From positions 5,220,501 through 5,284,500 of the forward strand of contig JAGUCH010000002.1 of NCBI GenBank assembly GCA_019096065.1: a stretch of 64,000 bases of DNA, in the 5' to 3' direction. Both the position numbers and the translations under genes were made by a program. The stretch comes from Paracyclopina nana. Lineage: Eukaryota > Arthropoda > Copepoda > Cyclopoida > Cyclopettidae. How positions within the stretch are numbered: position 1 is the first letter of the stretch; every line of letters starts with the position of its first letter. This document shows, piece after piece, positions 36,205 through 48,800 of this stretch. A model generated the notes under the pieces. The model saw only the letters and a program-made list of their open reading frames with translations. It did not search any database and was not told the origin of the DNA.

Positions 36205-36933
36205 CTAATTCATGGATAGGTTGAGAAAATTCTGGGAATCGTCCAAAGTTCTGAGCCTTTTGGAACATTCACTTGCTCCATCTTCATCATCTTCGGATGA
36301 GGAAATCGTGTGGGTTTTACTTGTAACTTTTGTGTCCGAAGTGTCCCCATTACCTTTTCGAAACTCTTCAATTTCTTTCTCGAGCTCACGGATTTTGTCT
36401 TGCTTCGAGTGCAAAATGGGCAAAAATTGGCTGAAGTATTCTTGTTCAAGTGAATTTTTGGTCTCTGTCATTTCAGCCATGGCAATCTCGTATCCTTTTC
36501 TTTGAGCATTGCCGTCATTGACGTTTTTCTCGAGCCTCTGAATTTTATGTGCTTGTTCTGTCATTTTTGTAAAAGCGGCATCCAAAGCCAAGGTTAAAGC
36601 ATCCTTAAAGTCGATGACTTTCATGGGGAACTTGCCCAGCTTCAAAGTAATTTTGCCCTGTTTTTTCCACGACAGCGCTTGGTCCTTTTCAATACTAAAC
36701 ACAAAGCTCGAGTCAGTAGCCTCAGAAGAAAAGGCCAGTTTTGCCAAATTGTGTATATCTTGGTTCTTCATCCTTGCACTAGTATGATCAAGGACATCCT
36801 TAGATATTTTCGTTTCAAATGCTTTGCTCTTGTCAATGTCTATAATCATAAAGCAGTCTTCCTCTTTGGCTTTCACACCCCAATACCAATCATCATCACT
36901 GCCCTCTTTGAGTAGCTTGAAATGAGTCGCCAT
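36205..36933 (-). CDS. XRCC4: XRCC4-like non-homologous end-joining factor
   Basis: XRCC4 dimers scaffold DNA ligase IV at double-strand breaks. Single exon, 242 aa, starting at the ATG at 36933; a GTG immediately precedes it. Residues about 1-108 form the head domain, with KITLKLGKFPMKVIDF matching the family FRLGSF..EKV strand. The coiled-coil stalk follows (MTEQAHKIQRLEKNVND, then NSLEQEYFSQFLPILHSKQDKIRELEKEIEEF), as in XRCC4 where ligase IV binds. The tail is short, Ser/Asp-rich and possibly phosphorylated. The head begins at ATHFKLL, about a dozen residues later than in human. The start lies 18 nt after the stop of the METTL25-like gene, directly behind a 3' splice site. The domain pattern also occurs in XLF and PAXX, but the stalk motif favours XRCC4. 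Confidence 0.84.
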   Translation of the reverse strand: MATHFKLLKEGSDDDWYWGVKAKEEDCFMIIDIDKSKAFETKISKDVLDHTSARMKNQDIHNLAKLAFSSEATDSSFVFSIEKDQALSWKKQGKITLKLGKFPMKVIDFKDALTLALDAAFTKMTEQAHKIQRLEKNVNDGNAQRKGYEIAMAEMTETKNSLEQEYFSQFLPILHSKQDKIRELEKEIEEFRKGNGDTSDTKVTSKTHTISSSEDDEDGASECSKRLRTLDDSQNFLNLSMN

Positions 36934-36951
36934 CACTGCAACGAGAAAAAA
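36934..36951 (-). promoter_or_regulatory. Polypyrimidine tract and 3' splice site filling the METTL25-XRCC4 gap
   Basis: Read on the minus strand, the 18 nt between the TAA stop and the next ATG are TTTTTTCTCGTTGCAGTG. That is a T-rich tract plus CAG acceptor, leaving only two nucleotides before ATG. It is a textbook 3' splice site with no cis intron needed by the XRCC4 frame, so it may accept a spliced leader or a 5' UTR exon from further upstream. Confidence 0.65.
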
Positions 36952-38190
36952 TTATCTCTTTATGACATCGAGTAACAAACATCGTGGAGACAATTTTTCA
37001 TCAAAAATCTGAATAAGCTGAGCTTTTAGGCCATTTTCACCCAAGAACGTAACTTTGTCTAAGAGCACAAAATACTCCAAAAGAATTTGGAGAAAAGCTT
37101 GCAGTCCAGTTAGATTCTCTAACCAACCGAAGCTACCACAGCGAATCTCTTCATATATTTTCATGACATCCCCTTCATAGGCTTCAAGACCGTAAACTTT
37201 TATTGCACTTTGGATGAATTCTTGATCTGTTTTTAAATGAATGTTCCTAACACCATGTCGGTTATTTTTGGCCAATTCACAGCCAACTTTAAGAGCAATT
37301 GCCTCAAGCTGAGCACGTCTACCAAAAGTTTGGCTATGGAAGTTATGCTCTTCTGGGGTCTGCTCATTCCAAGCCACAAATTTATCTTGGCAAGCAAGTC
37401 TTAAGGCAAAGTGGCTCCTGAGGTGGATTGGTGCCCTATTCTTGTACAAGTTTGACACTGGAAATGTCTTCATTTTGTGAAAGCAACAAGAAACTACGGC
37501 AAGGTGATGGAAATGAGGAGAAGTTAAAAACCAGTTCATCATAGCATTCGTAAGATCTCCACAGGCATGTAAACCCACCATTAGCCCGTTCTTAAAACTA
37601 GGCAATTTGGAATCAAGTTCTTGAAAGGACTCTTTCGAGTTAGCCACTGTAGATACAACCGTTTCAATATCCGCAGTTCTATTCCATTTTGAGGCACTCT
37701 CAATGTGAGAATTGGAACTCTCAACGCAGGCAATTTCGCTGGATGTGACTCCATATTTCAGCAAAACGCGTTCTAAATGTCCAGCACCAGAGCCTACGTC
37801 CACTATTTTATCATAACCTTTGCAGCCTCGGATAAATGAGGAAAGGCGATGCACTTCGTGAAGCTTCTTGGGACTCAATCCCCGTTTAAGCTGATTTGGG
37901 AGTTCAAAACCGATGTCAACGTTTTCTGGCCGGTTCACATAATGTTGCTCGATTTCTGCCAAAATTTCGTTTCTTTGCAGCACAAACTCGTGGACAAATG
38001 AAGGACATGCATGGCTGTCTCCCTTAAAAATCCTTTTCAAGTCGTCTACACTGGTGCTCATAACAAAGTTTGACCAGTCTTTTGGCCATTTCGACACTTC
38101 ACTTAATATCTTCACGTTTGAAAATTTAAATATCCAGGCGTGCTTGTCAAGAAAGTCAGCCAACTTTTCATATGTCCGTAATGTCTCCAT
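36952..38190 (-). CDS. METTL25/METTL25B (RRNAD1) family methyltransferase
   Basis: Rossmann-fold, SAM-dependent methyltransferase family; human METTL25B and METTL25 are poorly characterised and the substrate is not inferred here. Single exon, 412 aa. The family SPKKLHEVHRLS motif (residues 106-117) precedes motif I, IVDVGSGAGHLERVL (129-143). Further on are GLHACGDLTNAMMNWF and VVSCCFHKM, then a C-terminal helical part with LLLEYFVLLDKVTFL and FDEKLSPRCLLL as in both human paralogues. It is shorter than human METTL25 (603 aa) and closer to METTL25B. It starts 243 bp from the divergent UAP1 start, and XRCC4 follows after 18 nt. The minus strand just before the ATG reads TTACTGATTAGCTGCTATG, which might also contain an acceptor. 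Confidence 0.86.
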   Translation of the reverse strand: METLRTYEKLADFLDKHAWIFKFSNVKILSEVSKWPKDWSNFVMSTSVDDLKRIFKGDSHACPSFVHEFVLQRNEILAEIEQHYVNRPENVDIGFELPNQLKRGLSPKKLHEVHRLSSFIRGCKGYDKIVDVGSGAGHLERVLLKYGVTSSEIACVESSNSHIESASKWNRTADIETVVSTVANSKESFQELDSKLPSFKNGLMVGLHACGDLTNAMMNWFLTSPHFHHLAVVSCCFHKMKTFPVSNLYKNRAPIHLRSHFALRLACQDKFVAWNEQTPEEHNFHSQTFGRRAQLEAIALKVGCELAKNNRHGVRNIHLKTDQEFIQSAIKVYGLEAYEGDVMKIYEEIRCGSFGWLENLTGLQAFLQILLEYFVLLDKVTFLGENGLKAQLIQIFDEKLSPRCLLLDVIKR

Positions 38191-38424
38191 AGCAGCTAAT
38201 CAGTAATCAATGCAATGTTTTTGTTGACAAAAACTCCGGCACTCATACGTTCGCGCTTTTGCAAATACCTCTATTGAGTAACAAAAAATGCCAAAATATA
38301 GCGAAGAATATAAGTTGTTGTAACTGGCGACTTTTTGGTAAACGTCAGCAGATTGACGAATTTTTTATTCACTTTGCGGCAGCTAAATTGCTCGGATAAA
38401 ATGCAACACCACAAGAGCAGATAA

Positions 38425-39998
<1,574 letters not shown>

Positions 39999-40950
39999 AG
40001 GTTCCTTTTATTTGTTTTTATTCATAAAACATGCTGCTTGTTAATTTAACTTTAATTGTGTGTGCAGATCAATCGAATTTCATTTTTTGTGTGATTAATT
40101 GTGATTGACTCTTTTTACAATGTAGATGTACAATAACAATAACCATGAGATTTGACTCGACATTTAATTTAATTTGGAAAAAAATTAAATTCATAACAAG
40201 TTATGAGGAAAAAGACACTGACTCTCGAGAAGAAATTTGTTTCCTACAAAGAAAACAGACACCTAACAGATGTAAAAGATGCGTGCTTCGATGCATACCG
40301 GTACATATTTGTAGATTAAAGAATGGGGTAATTTTTTCATGTCAAATATTATTTCCTCTGTCTACGTTTCATTAAATTGAACTTCAGTGGCTACTTATGG
40401 AGACTTTTCAGGGTTCTAAATAAGTTTTTAAAAGAACACCACTGTATGTCTGCAAAAGCCATATCATGCTCAAGTTAAACTTATTCCTATAAGTAAAGTA
40501 ATGCAAAGTTTTGTAATTAGCACATATAGTTTTATTGAGCTTTCCACGATTTAATGTTATTTTCGACAAGGTTATGAGTTGTCTAACACAGTGACATTTT
40601 TGATTATGTCATCAAAATCGGGCCAAAATCTTGTGCATAAGCTTTGAAAGGATGTGCGATACATTTGCTTTACCTAAAATAGACAGTGGATCAATCACCT
40701 CCTATCTTAAAAGCAAGTCAATTTATGGCACGCACACTAAAAAAAGTTTGAAATATTTTTTATGGTTTTAGAGCTAAGACAAGTTCTGTATCAAGTAACT
40801 TGTACAAGTATATATAAGGCACTTTCGCAAAATACTGCGTTTGCAAATGTTTTCTGGTAGCCCCCTGAGCTAGAGCCTATAGTGAGTAGAGTCACTCGAG
40901 AGCAACGTCAAAATCTTCAAAATCGAAGAAAATAGGGAAAAATATTCGAC
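39999..40950. other. Intergenic stretch
   Basis: About 950 bp between the UAP1 stop and the next ATG on the same strand. It is AT-rich. No gene is seen; the short open frame at 40145-40375 has no supporting features. Confidence 0.5.
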
Positions 40951-41703
40951 ATGCCACCAAAACCGCGATCATTATCAGTGTCCAAGACATGTGAAGAATG
41001 TGGGGGCGCCAACCCAGTTGCCTGCAAAATGTGTAAGCGCTCATTTTCCAGCAAATGCGACGTGTCCAAACATCAAATTTGACTTTTTTATCTTTTAGGC
41101 ACTGCGTGTGGAGCTGATTTTTATAGCAGCTCACTTGATAAAGCAGACAGTCCCGGTGATCCTTCTGATGTAGGATCTGAGCCCCCAAGTACACCCAGCT
41201 CAGAAAGGCGGAGGTCTGAGCGAGTACGCAGGGAGAAGCCAGACTACTATGATGCTCTTGAATTTGAGACCAAACGGCCAAGATCAGATCAAAGAGACAA
41301 ACCGTACATAGTAGGGCAGCTTAACCGTTCTTCGAAAAAGTACAAAAGTCCCAGAGCGGGGCGTGGATCTCAGGAAGACGGCCACCATGAAGGGCCTTTG
41401 CCCAGGGGACGTCCTCGCAAATGGAAAAAAGGTCGAGATGACTTGGACGATTTTGACTACAACGAGAAAAGGATAAAGAAGAAAAGGACGCAGCAACTGA
41501 ACATTCATCACAATAAGCTGAATAAAGAGTCGAAGGAAGACAACCTGAAGCTTGACGGTTCTAGGGATTCCGGGAATGATCCAGAAGAGGAGCTGTCTTC
41601 TGCGATGGATGAGCTGCCTCCAGAAAAAAGTCTCCAATGTCAAGTTAGTTTGGCAGAAATCAATCGAAAGCTAGGTGTAGTTATGTGTCAACCTGTCGTT
41701 TAA
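40951..41703 (+). CDS. C16orf87 / UPF0547 homologue
   Basis: Small nuclear-type zinc-ribbon protein of uncertain role. Two exons, 40951-41032 and 41099-41703, join in phase 1; 228 aa (human is 154). The N-terminal zinc ribbon is split by the intron: KTCEECGG..PVACKMC joins TACGADF, giving the family pattern CPxC..PVACxxCxCG. ERRRSERVRREK and the terminal VSLAEINRK, both diagnostic for the family, are present. An AT-hook-like GRPRKWKKG and several basic runs suggest nuclear localisation. The middle is longer than in human and disordered. TTC27 follows 184 bp downstream on the same strand. Confidence 0.9.
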
Positions 41704-41887
41704 AACGAAAATATACATTAAAAGTCAAACTTTCTAAAAATGATCCACGAATCAATCCGTGCATTAATCTTGACACACGATTGTAGGGTAACGCTGTTCA
41801 GTGCGCCAAATCAAAACAAAAACAAACCCATGCCATGTGAACTTTTTATCTCGTTGAATCAGAGTGTTCAAAATCGGCCGTGAAACG

Positions 41888-44453
41888 ATGAATTTGTGCA
41901 GGATAGCGCAAATGGAGACGGTGCTACTTCAAAGCCTGGCGAAAAGTGATTCTGACGATGAGATTCAATCAATACCTGGAATTGATCCAATTGCAGACCA
42001 TCTTCGTGAGGGAACTTTTGGTAATCTAGTGTCGCAACATTTCAGAAAATTTCTCGGCGAAAAAGGTGTATCTGATTTTGAATCATATGAAAGCTTGTGC
42101 GATTTTGTGCTGAAAAAGTATGCAGAATCTGACATTGAAGAGCGATGGAGGATTATTGGTTTTGGAATTGGAGTTTTGCAGGCATTTGTGCAAATCAACT
42201 TTACTGGAATGAATGCTTTCGGCGATGGTTTTAGCTGCCCTGAATGGCTCGAAAAATCTCTAGCTCTGGATGGAGAGCATTTAATTCCAGTCATTAAGAA
42301 CTTGGATCTATTTGTGCTAGCCAAAGCCATATTGATGGACATAGATTTGCAAGATAACATTCACGACTCGCTCATTTCTAAGTGGTGGTGCTTCCGGCTC
42401 CTTTGGGTCTATCAGCAGTTGTTGGAAGAAAGATCAGTCACTATATTCAACACCGCGGAGTCCTTGATCAAAGAAATCGACATTGAAAGTGTTTCGTCAA
42501 CTGAAAGACAGATTCATTTCTATTTGGAGGTTGCCACATTCAATTTGAGCTATTTCAACATTGGTAGGATTAAAGAAGCCATGGAAAAAGCTTCTCATTT
42601 CGCTGGTCTAACTTTGACTGAAACTGGAATACTCGGGAAACGTACCAAATTTCAGCAAAGAGAAGTGGCTCAATTGACCCTTGACATTGAAAAAGTGAGT
42701 TTCGACGAAAACATTGGCTTGATTGATCAAGACTTGGACTTGCCAGCTGATCTTAAATTAGATGATGAGGTACGTCTCGACAAAATTGCATTTAGCAAGG
42801 AAAGACCACAAGCAAGCCTGACCAAAACCGAATGTGCCATCATCCTAGGGGAATACTTTTTGAAGAAGCGTTCTCAGCCCAAAGATGCGCTGCTAAAAGA
42901 GGAGCTCATGCCTTATCTGGACACAGTACTGGCCAATGGCCATACAAACTGGTGCCTCAAATCAACATGTCTCTTGGAAAGAACCAAGTTAGAGAAGTCT
43001 GAAAAGAGAGGAATAGAGCGGGCCCTCATGCAAATTCAAACGCTAGTTGATAATTTGCCTTGGAAGACTGAAGTTAACTCGTCAAAAAGAATGGATTTGA
43101 TTTATTCTTGCAAACCATCACCGTTCTGGGCGTTGGAGTACGAGCTGGTGAAGATTTTGATATCTGTGGGATCGACCAAAACAGCTTTGGATTTGTCCAT
43201 AAAACTGCAGCTGTGGGAGGAAGTGATTGGATGCTACCACCAATTAGGCCTCAGGCACAAAGCTGTTGAAGTCATTAAAGCTCAAATTGAGAAAAACGGA
43301 GAAAGTCCTATTCTCTACTGCATGTTAGGTGACGCTACTGATGATGCTGGGCATTACCTTAAGGCCATTGAGATGTCTAATGGGAAATCAGCCAGAGCTT
43401 ACAGATCTCTTGGCAACTACTACTACGAAAGAAAAAACTACGAGAAGACAGTCGAGTATTTGGAAAAATCGTTGCAATTGAACTCGTTTCAATTGGGTAC
43501 CCTGCTAAGAAACGGATATGCTGCAATGCAAATCAAGGCATGGGACAAGGCTGCTCAATCCTACCGAAACTACTGCGTCTACGAATCAGATGTTAGTACT
43601 TCTACCATTAATTTACTAAACCATTTGACCACAATGTGTGTTTCAGAATTTTGAGGCGTGGAATAACTTGGCTAATGCATACATCAATCAAGGACAAAAA
43701 TCGAGAGCTTGGAAGGTTCTTCAGGAGGCTGCCAAGTGCGACTATGACAATTGGAAAGTGTGGGACAACATCATGGTCGTGTCCACCGACTGCGCCCATT
43801 TTGAAGAAGTCATTAAGGCTTATCACCGAATATTAGACTTGAAAAATGGAAAGCACGTGGACGCTCAAGTCTTGACCATATTAGTTAAAGCAATCCGCGA
43901 GAACTTACCCGACAGCTACGAGAGGCCGAGCAAAATGTTCAAAAAACCTGCTTTGGCCCTGTTTGGGCGACTAAGTGCGGAAAACAGCTCTGAAAGTTCG
44001 ATTTGGAAATTGTACGCTAATCTTGTTATTGCCGCCGAGGATGAAGAAAATCATAGCGAAGAAGACTTGTTCAAGTCCGCTCAGTTCATGCAAAAGGCCA
44101 CTGCATCTTACATGCAAAGCAACAAGGATTGGTTCAAGTCGAGCTCTAGCATTGTCGAATGTTTGGAATTAGGTCAATGCTTGGCAGAAAGTGAGCTGCA
44201 CTGTTATATTGCTGTTCTCATTGAAAATAACTTTAATTTTTTTCCCACAGGTTGCATCCAGGCTGGCCGTGCGACCACCAATAAAATTCAAAGTATTCAG
44301 CAATCGTCATCCGCTAAACTGACCATTAAATCTATGCTGTCAAAAGTGAAGCAAACACACGAGGGTATGCCAGAAGAGATGCAAAATGCGTGTAGAGCTA
44401 CAGAAAATTCCCTCGATGCTCTTGTTTCACTCATTGACCAACTAAAGACATAG
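41888..44453 (+). CDS. TTC27: Tetratricopeptide repeat protein 27
   Basis: TPR scaffold protein, essential in many animals and thought to assist assembly of large complexes through chaperones. Three exons (41888-43591, 43647-44190, 44251-44453) join in phase; 816 aa (human 843). The N-terminal helical half contains WWCFRLLWVYQQLLEERS, as in human TTC27. TPR pairs run from about residue 470 to 610, for example ARAYRSLGNYYYERKNYEKTVEYLEKSL and NFEAWNNLANAYINQGQ. Two start ATGs are possible (41888 or 41912); an acceptor-like TTTGTGCAG lies between them. Introns are 55 and 60 bp. The donor of intron 1 is GTTAGT. Confidence 0.93.
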
Positions 44454-45806
44454 GCAAAATCTTCTTTTATAATGCTAGCGATGACAAAATATACAAAATG
44501 TCACTGCAAAGATACGTAATCTGCTATGGCGTATGTGGAACATCTGTGATGCAAGTGATCCTCAGGGGTTAATTATAAAGGATTTCACTTTTAGATAAGC
44601 ACACTTCTACGTTCTCCTACTATAAATGGTACAGGGTGTAAAGTAATTGGTGAAATCTTGCCGCACTAACTTTTGCTACTGTCAGTTTGTCCTAATTCCT
44701 CTTAAGCTACTGTTGCCACATGTTGCCACACAAATCGTTCAAATGGTCGCTGTGCCGCAATGCTCTTGAATTTTGCCAGGCGAACGAACAAGCGATTGGT
44801 TGAAACTTTCACATCTTATACAAAAGGACAAGATTTATGCTATGGCATCATCTGCTGCTGATGAAGACAAGGGATATCCTTGACAGTATCATAGGGCAAT
44901 CGATGATAAATGACCATCTTATGGGCAAACTTTGATTAAGTATTCGGTACGGAAAAAATGCTCATACTTCAAATGTACTCAATAAACGAACGTTGCATGC
45001 CTTTAACTTTGACAATTTTGAACAATTTCTCAACCTTATCATTTGCGTTCTTAAAGTGCGAATAGAAAGTAAAAATAGTATATACCATTTCTGCTTTTAA
45101 GGTCTCTAGATTTGTTGTTTAGTGCGAAACTTGAATATCGCGAAAAATCTAAATGGTAATTATTCTACATACTACCAGAAGAAGATCAGCAAAACACGAC
45201 CGCAGAAATCACAAATTGGAATAGGCCAATTTAATATTAACGGCAGGTCAAGCACTGTGCAAGATATCTAGCTATTAAATCAAAACCATCCCAACCTTCT
45301 CCATCAACTTTGTAGGGACACTGGACAGATAAGATATAAGGAAGAGCCATCTGTGGCCCTCTAGAAATAAAGAGATTCGGTGAAAATAAGCCGGAGGTAA
45401 TTTTTCTCAGAGCCCACATGGCCGATCAGCAGGAGAACCTCATGGACACAGTGAGAATGGCTGTTTTAAAAAAGGCACGATTCATCCGAAAAAACTCGAA
45501 CGTGTACTTTTCTTATGCTATTTATGCACAAGATTAGATTTCGGAATTCTTTTAAATTTCCCATAGTGCCTGCGCATGTGTTGGCTCCTTAGTAAGGAAT
45601 GATTGGTAAAACTTGCCAGTCGTCTATGCAATATTCATTTAACAGCTATAGCAACACAAAATTCGTGATCTCGTTTAAAACTCGTGAAACCGTAAGGAGT
45701 CACGCCAGTACGTCCAACTGTGATTGAGCAAAAGATCGCTTTCATCGAGCATTTCTGACCCAAATATGGGCGTATAAATATGTTACTTAGAAATTATCGG
45801 ACAGAT
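44454..45806. other. Intergenic stretch upstream of Skeletor
   Basis: About 1.35 kb between TTC27 and the Skeletor start. It presumably contains the Skeletor promoter. No gene is seen; the small open frame at 45237-45419 on the minus strand is not supported. Confidence 0.5.
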
Positions 45807-48800
45807 ATGGATACTAGGTCCTTTATGCTCGCAATTTTTGTGGCTGTCATCAGCAAAGCTTCATTGTCAAGTAAGTTTTAGCACTATTTCGGTCTATAAT
45901 CCTAATTAATCATATCCAGAGCTTCTTGAGTTTTTAAAAATTCTATTGTGTAAGTAATAGGACTTTTAAAAGAGCGTATGAAATAATAAGTCAAAGAAAG
46001 GGTGATGAACCAACATATGGAGTTCAAAAACAATTTATAATCAAAATGGCACTTTTTAAATGAAAAGCCACATTCAAACAGTTCGAAACAGAAATTGTAA
46101 TCCAAAAAAAAAAAAATAGAGTAGAGTAGAGGGGAGACAAGGCTCTGGAGTAAGGATCAAGATATAAGTATAATTGTTATAGACTTTATTTCGTGCAACT
46201 AAACCACAATTTTTGACACAATTACTTGTGACATGCGTCACAAGCGAAATAAATCTTTCTGAAATTGCGGTCATGCATTACGAAAACACTTTCTTGAAAC
46301 TTTTGCAGATGCAACCAAAGAGCAATATTACGGCTCCTTCATCGGCAGATTGTCCAATCAAGAACAAGGGATTGCTGGCGAACTGTTTGCCGTTGACGAA
46401 AACACAGTGTACCTCAGAAATTTCACATATTCAGGAACGGGGTCAGGTAACTTTGCAAAAATATTGATGAAACTCAAATGATAGCATAGCGTTTGTAATT
46501 TTGCCTGATTTTGCAGTGGCCATTTTTGTCTATGCTGGCACCTTGGGGGAAGATGGTGGCTACACAAATGATGGTTATGCTCTTAGAAACGTGCAGGGAG
46601 CGTAAGTGAATTTTGCAACATCGTAGCAGGCAAATTGCTGACTAAATTTCCTTAGGGTTCAACGCTTGGGAAGGTCCAACACTGGTGAAGACCACGTACT
46701 GAAATTCCCAGAAGGAAGGAATCTATTCAACGTAGACTGGCTGGGAATAGTGGACAGAAAAAACAAAGTAAGAGATGCATTTTTCACATTGAGTTTCATC
46801 TGCAATTATCATGGGAACATTTTTTCAGGCCTTGTACAGCAGAGTTTTGGTTGATGCAAATGTGAAAAAGTCGATACCCAGTCCAATCAAGGCACCTCCA
46901 TTGTTGGGACGAAACGGGTTAAGCTCATCTGAGGTTGTCATATTGGACAGCCGGACGCTGGTTATCAAGGAGTTCACCTTCAAGGGCCTCGCCCCTGACA
47001 CTCACTTTCTCGTGGGCGTGGCGGGCACAATTCCGAATGACATTGATGGTTTCATCATCCCGGATGAAAGAGGGACTAATGAAGCCTTAGGCAGTTATGA
47101 AAACCAGACAATTATCCTGTCAATCCCACCTGACAAGCCAGATCTGCACAAAGCAAAGTGGCTCTCTATTTGGTCGAGCGGAATCAAAATTAGCTTGGCT
47201 CACACTTTGTTTCCTGGCCAAGAGTTGGTGGTGCCTCCTGCACTTGATACCATCGGTGTAGAACCAGAGGTAAATTATCCCAATCATATCAACTTTCAAA
47301 AAAGCAAACGAAAATTTTCAAATTTTGCAGTCCACTTTGAATTGCGAGCGATTGAGTGAAGAGATTGGTTTGGAGCTCCGATGGACTCTGAGTGACGAGG
47401 ACATTATACTGCAACTAGTCTCTAACACAGGCAATGACAGGTACATTGCCCTGGGAGTGAAAGACGTGGTCGCTACTCAAGGGATAGCAGGGGATGTCAT
47501 TGTGGGCTGGATCAGTAGTAAAACAGGCAAAGGCGGCATTGATGACTACTTTTTAGCTGGGAATCGGATCAAATGCGACGACGGAGCAGAAAGCTGCCCA
47601 GACAAAACGAAGGGAGGAACCAATGATGTTGAGCTTCTGAATGCGGTGTCAAGAGCCAACTACACAATGCTGACTATCAGGAGACCCATTCTGGCTCAGG
47701 GGGCTTTTGATGTGGATGTCAACTTGGACAGCCCCCAAAGTACCTTCTGGTCAGTTGGATATAAAAGTGCAGACAAGAGAAAGAGCAGCAAACCCATCAA
47801 AAATGATCACCCAGTGTATATACATTTTGGAAGAAAGCCATCCTGGAATTGTCCGGAAGAGGTAGCCGAAGAACCAGTCAAGCAAGATAAATCAAATGAC
47901 ATGGTACCAAGAAGGAGAATTGAGACTCAGGAAATACTTACTCCTCCAATATCCTCAACACCGAAACCAATTCTGATGACTTTTAGGCCTGGTCCACCAA
48001 TAAGGCCAACTCCAGTTCCGGGTGCTTCCCTAGTCACACAATCACCTGTGCCAATGAGGAAAAAGCCCATAAAGAGTAATCCTTGGACCGATTGGCTCAC
48101 TCCACCAACAAAGCCTGAAGTTCAATCAGCCGGGTTTTCACCAAGACAAAGGCCAGTTTTGCCCAGAGTAGCATCAGCTAAGCCCGTTGGCGGAGAGTGG
48201 GAAGCTCCCAATATTGGATGCGACCTAACAGCTGAGAAGCCACTGTACGTTCATTTGGGACCAGCCACGTCAGCGCGTGGCAATCAAGGTCTTGGTATTG
48301 ATGGGACAGCAATGTATGTTAATGGAATTTTAGCCCCAGAACTGACTTTGCAGAGAGGCCAAGAGTACACTTTTGTCATAGAGACAGGACTGGGCACCGA
48401 TCCTGATGAGACTTTCCACCCCTTTTACATCACTGATGACAACTCGGGTGGCAGGCAAATCAAGACAGATCTAGAAGCCAAATCTGAAAAAGTGTACGGT
48501 GGGGTGACTCTGGACAGGTCAGGATCCTTGGTCCCATCAGCCATGGGAAAGCTGTGCAGATGGTCCAGTCCCAGGTCACCCATGACCTTTGCTAGCTACA
48601 AGGATTTCCACGCTAGCCTTCGCCTGCAGTGTGAAAAAGAGCCACAAACCATGGCAACTCTGCTCAAGAGCACTCAAGTGAATAACCCCAGCATCATGAA
48701 ATTCGTTCCGGACAATACCATGCCAGACGAGTTATTTTATCAATCGTTCATGGCCAAGCATTTGGGAGGAAGCATTAAGATTATTGACTACTGTTATAAC

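Noticed and set aside
41864-41887. Earlier GTG start for TTC27
   Set aside because: Nuclear genes rarely start at GTG and ATGs are available at 41888 and 41912.
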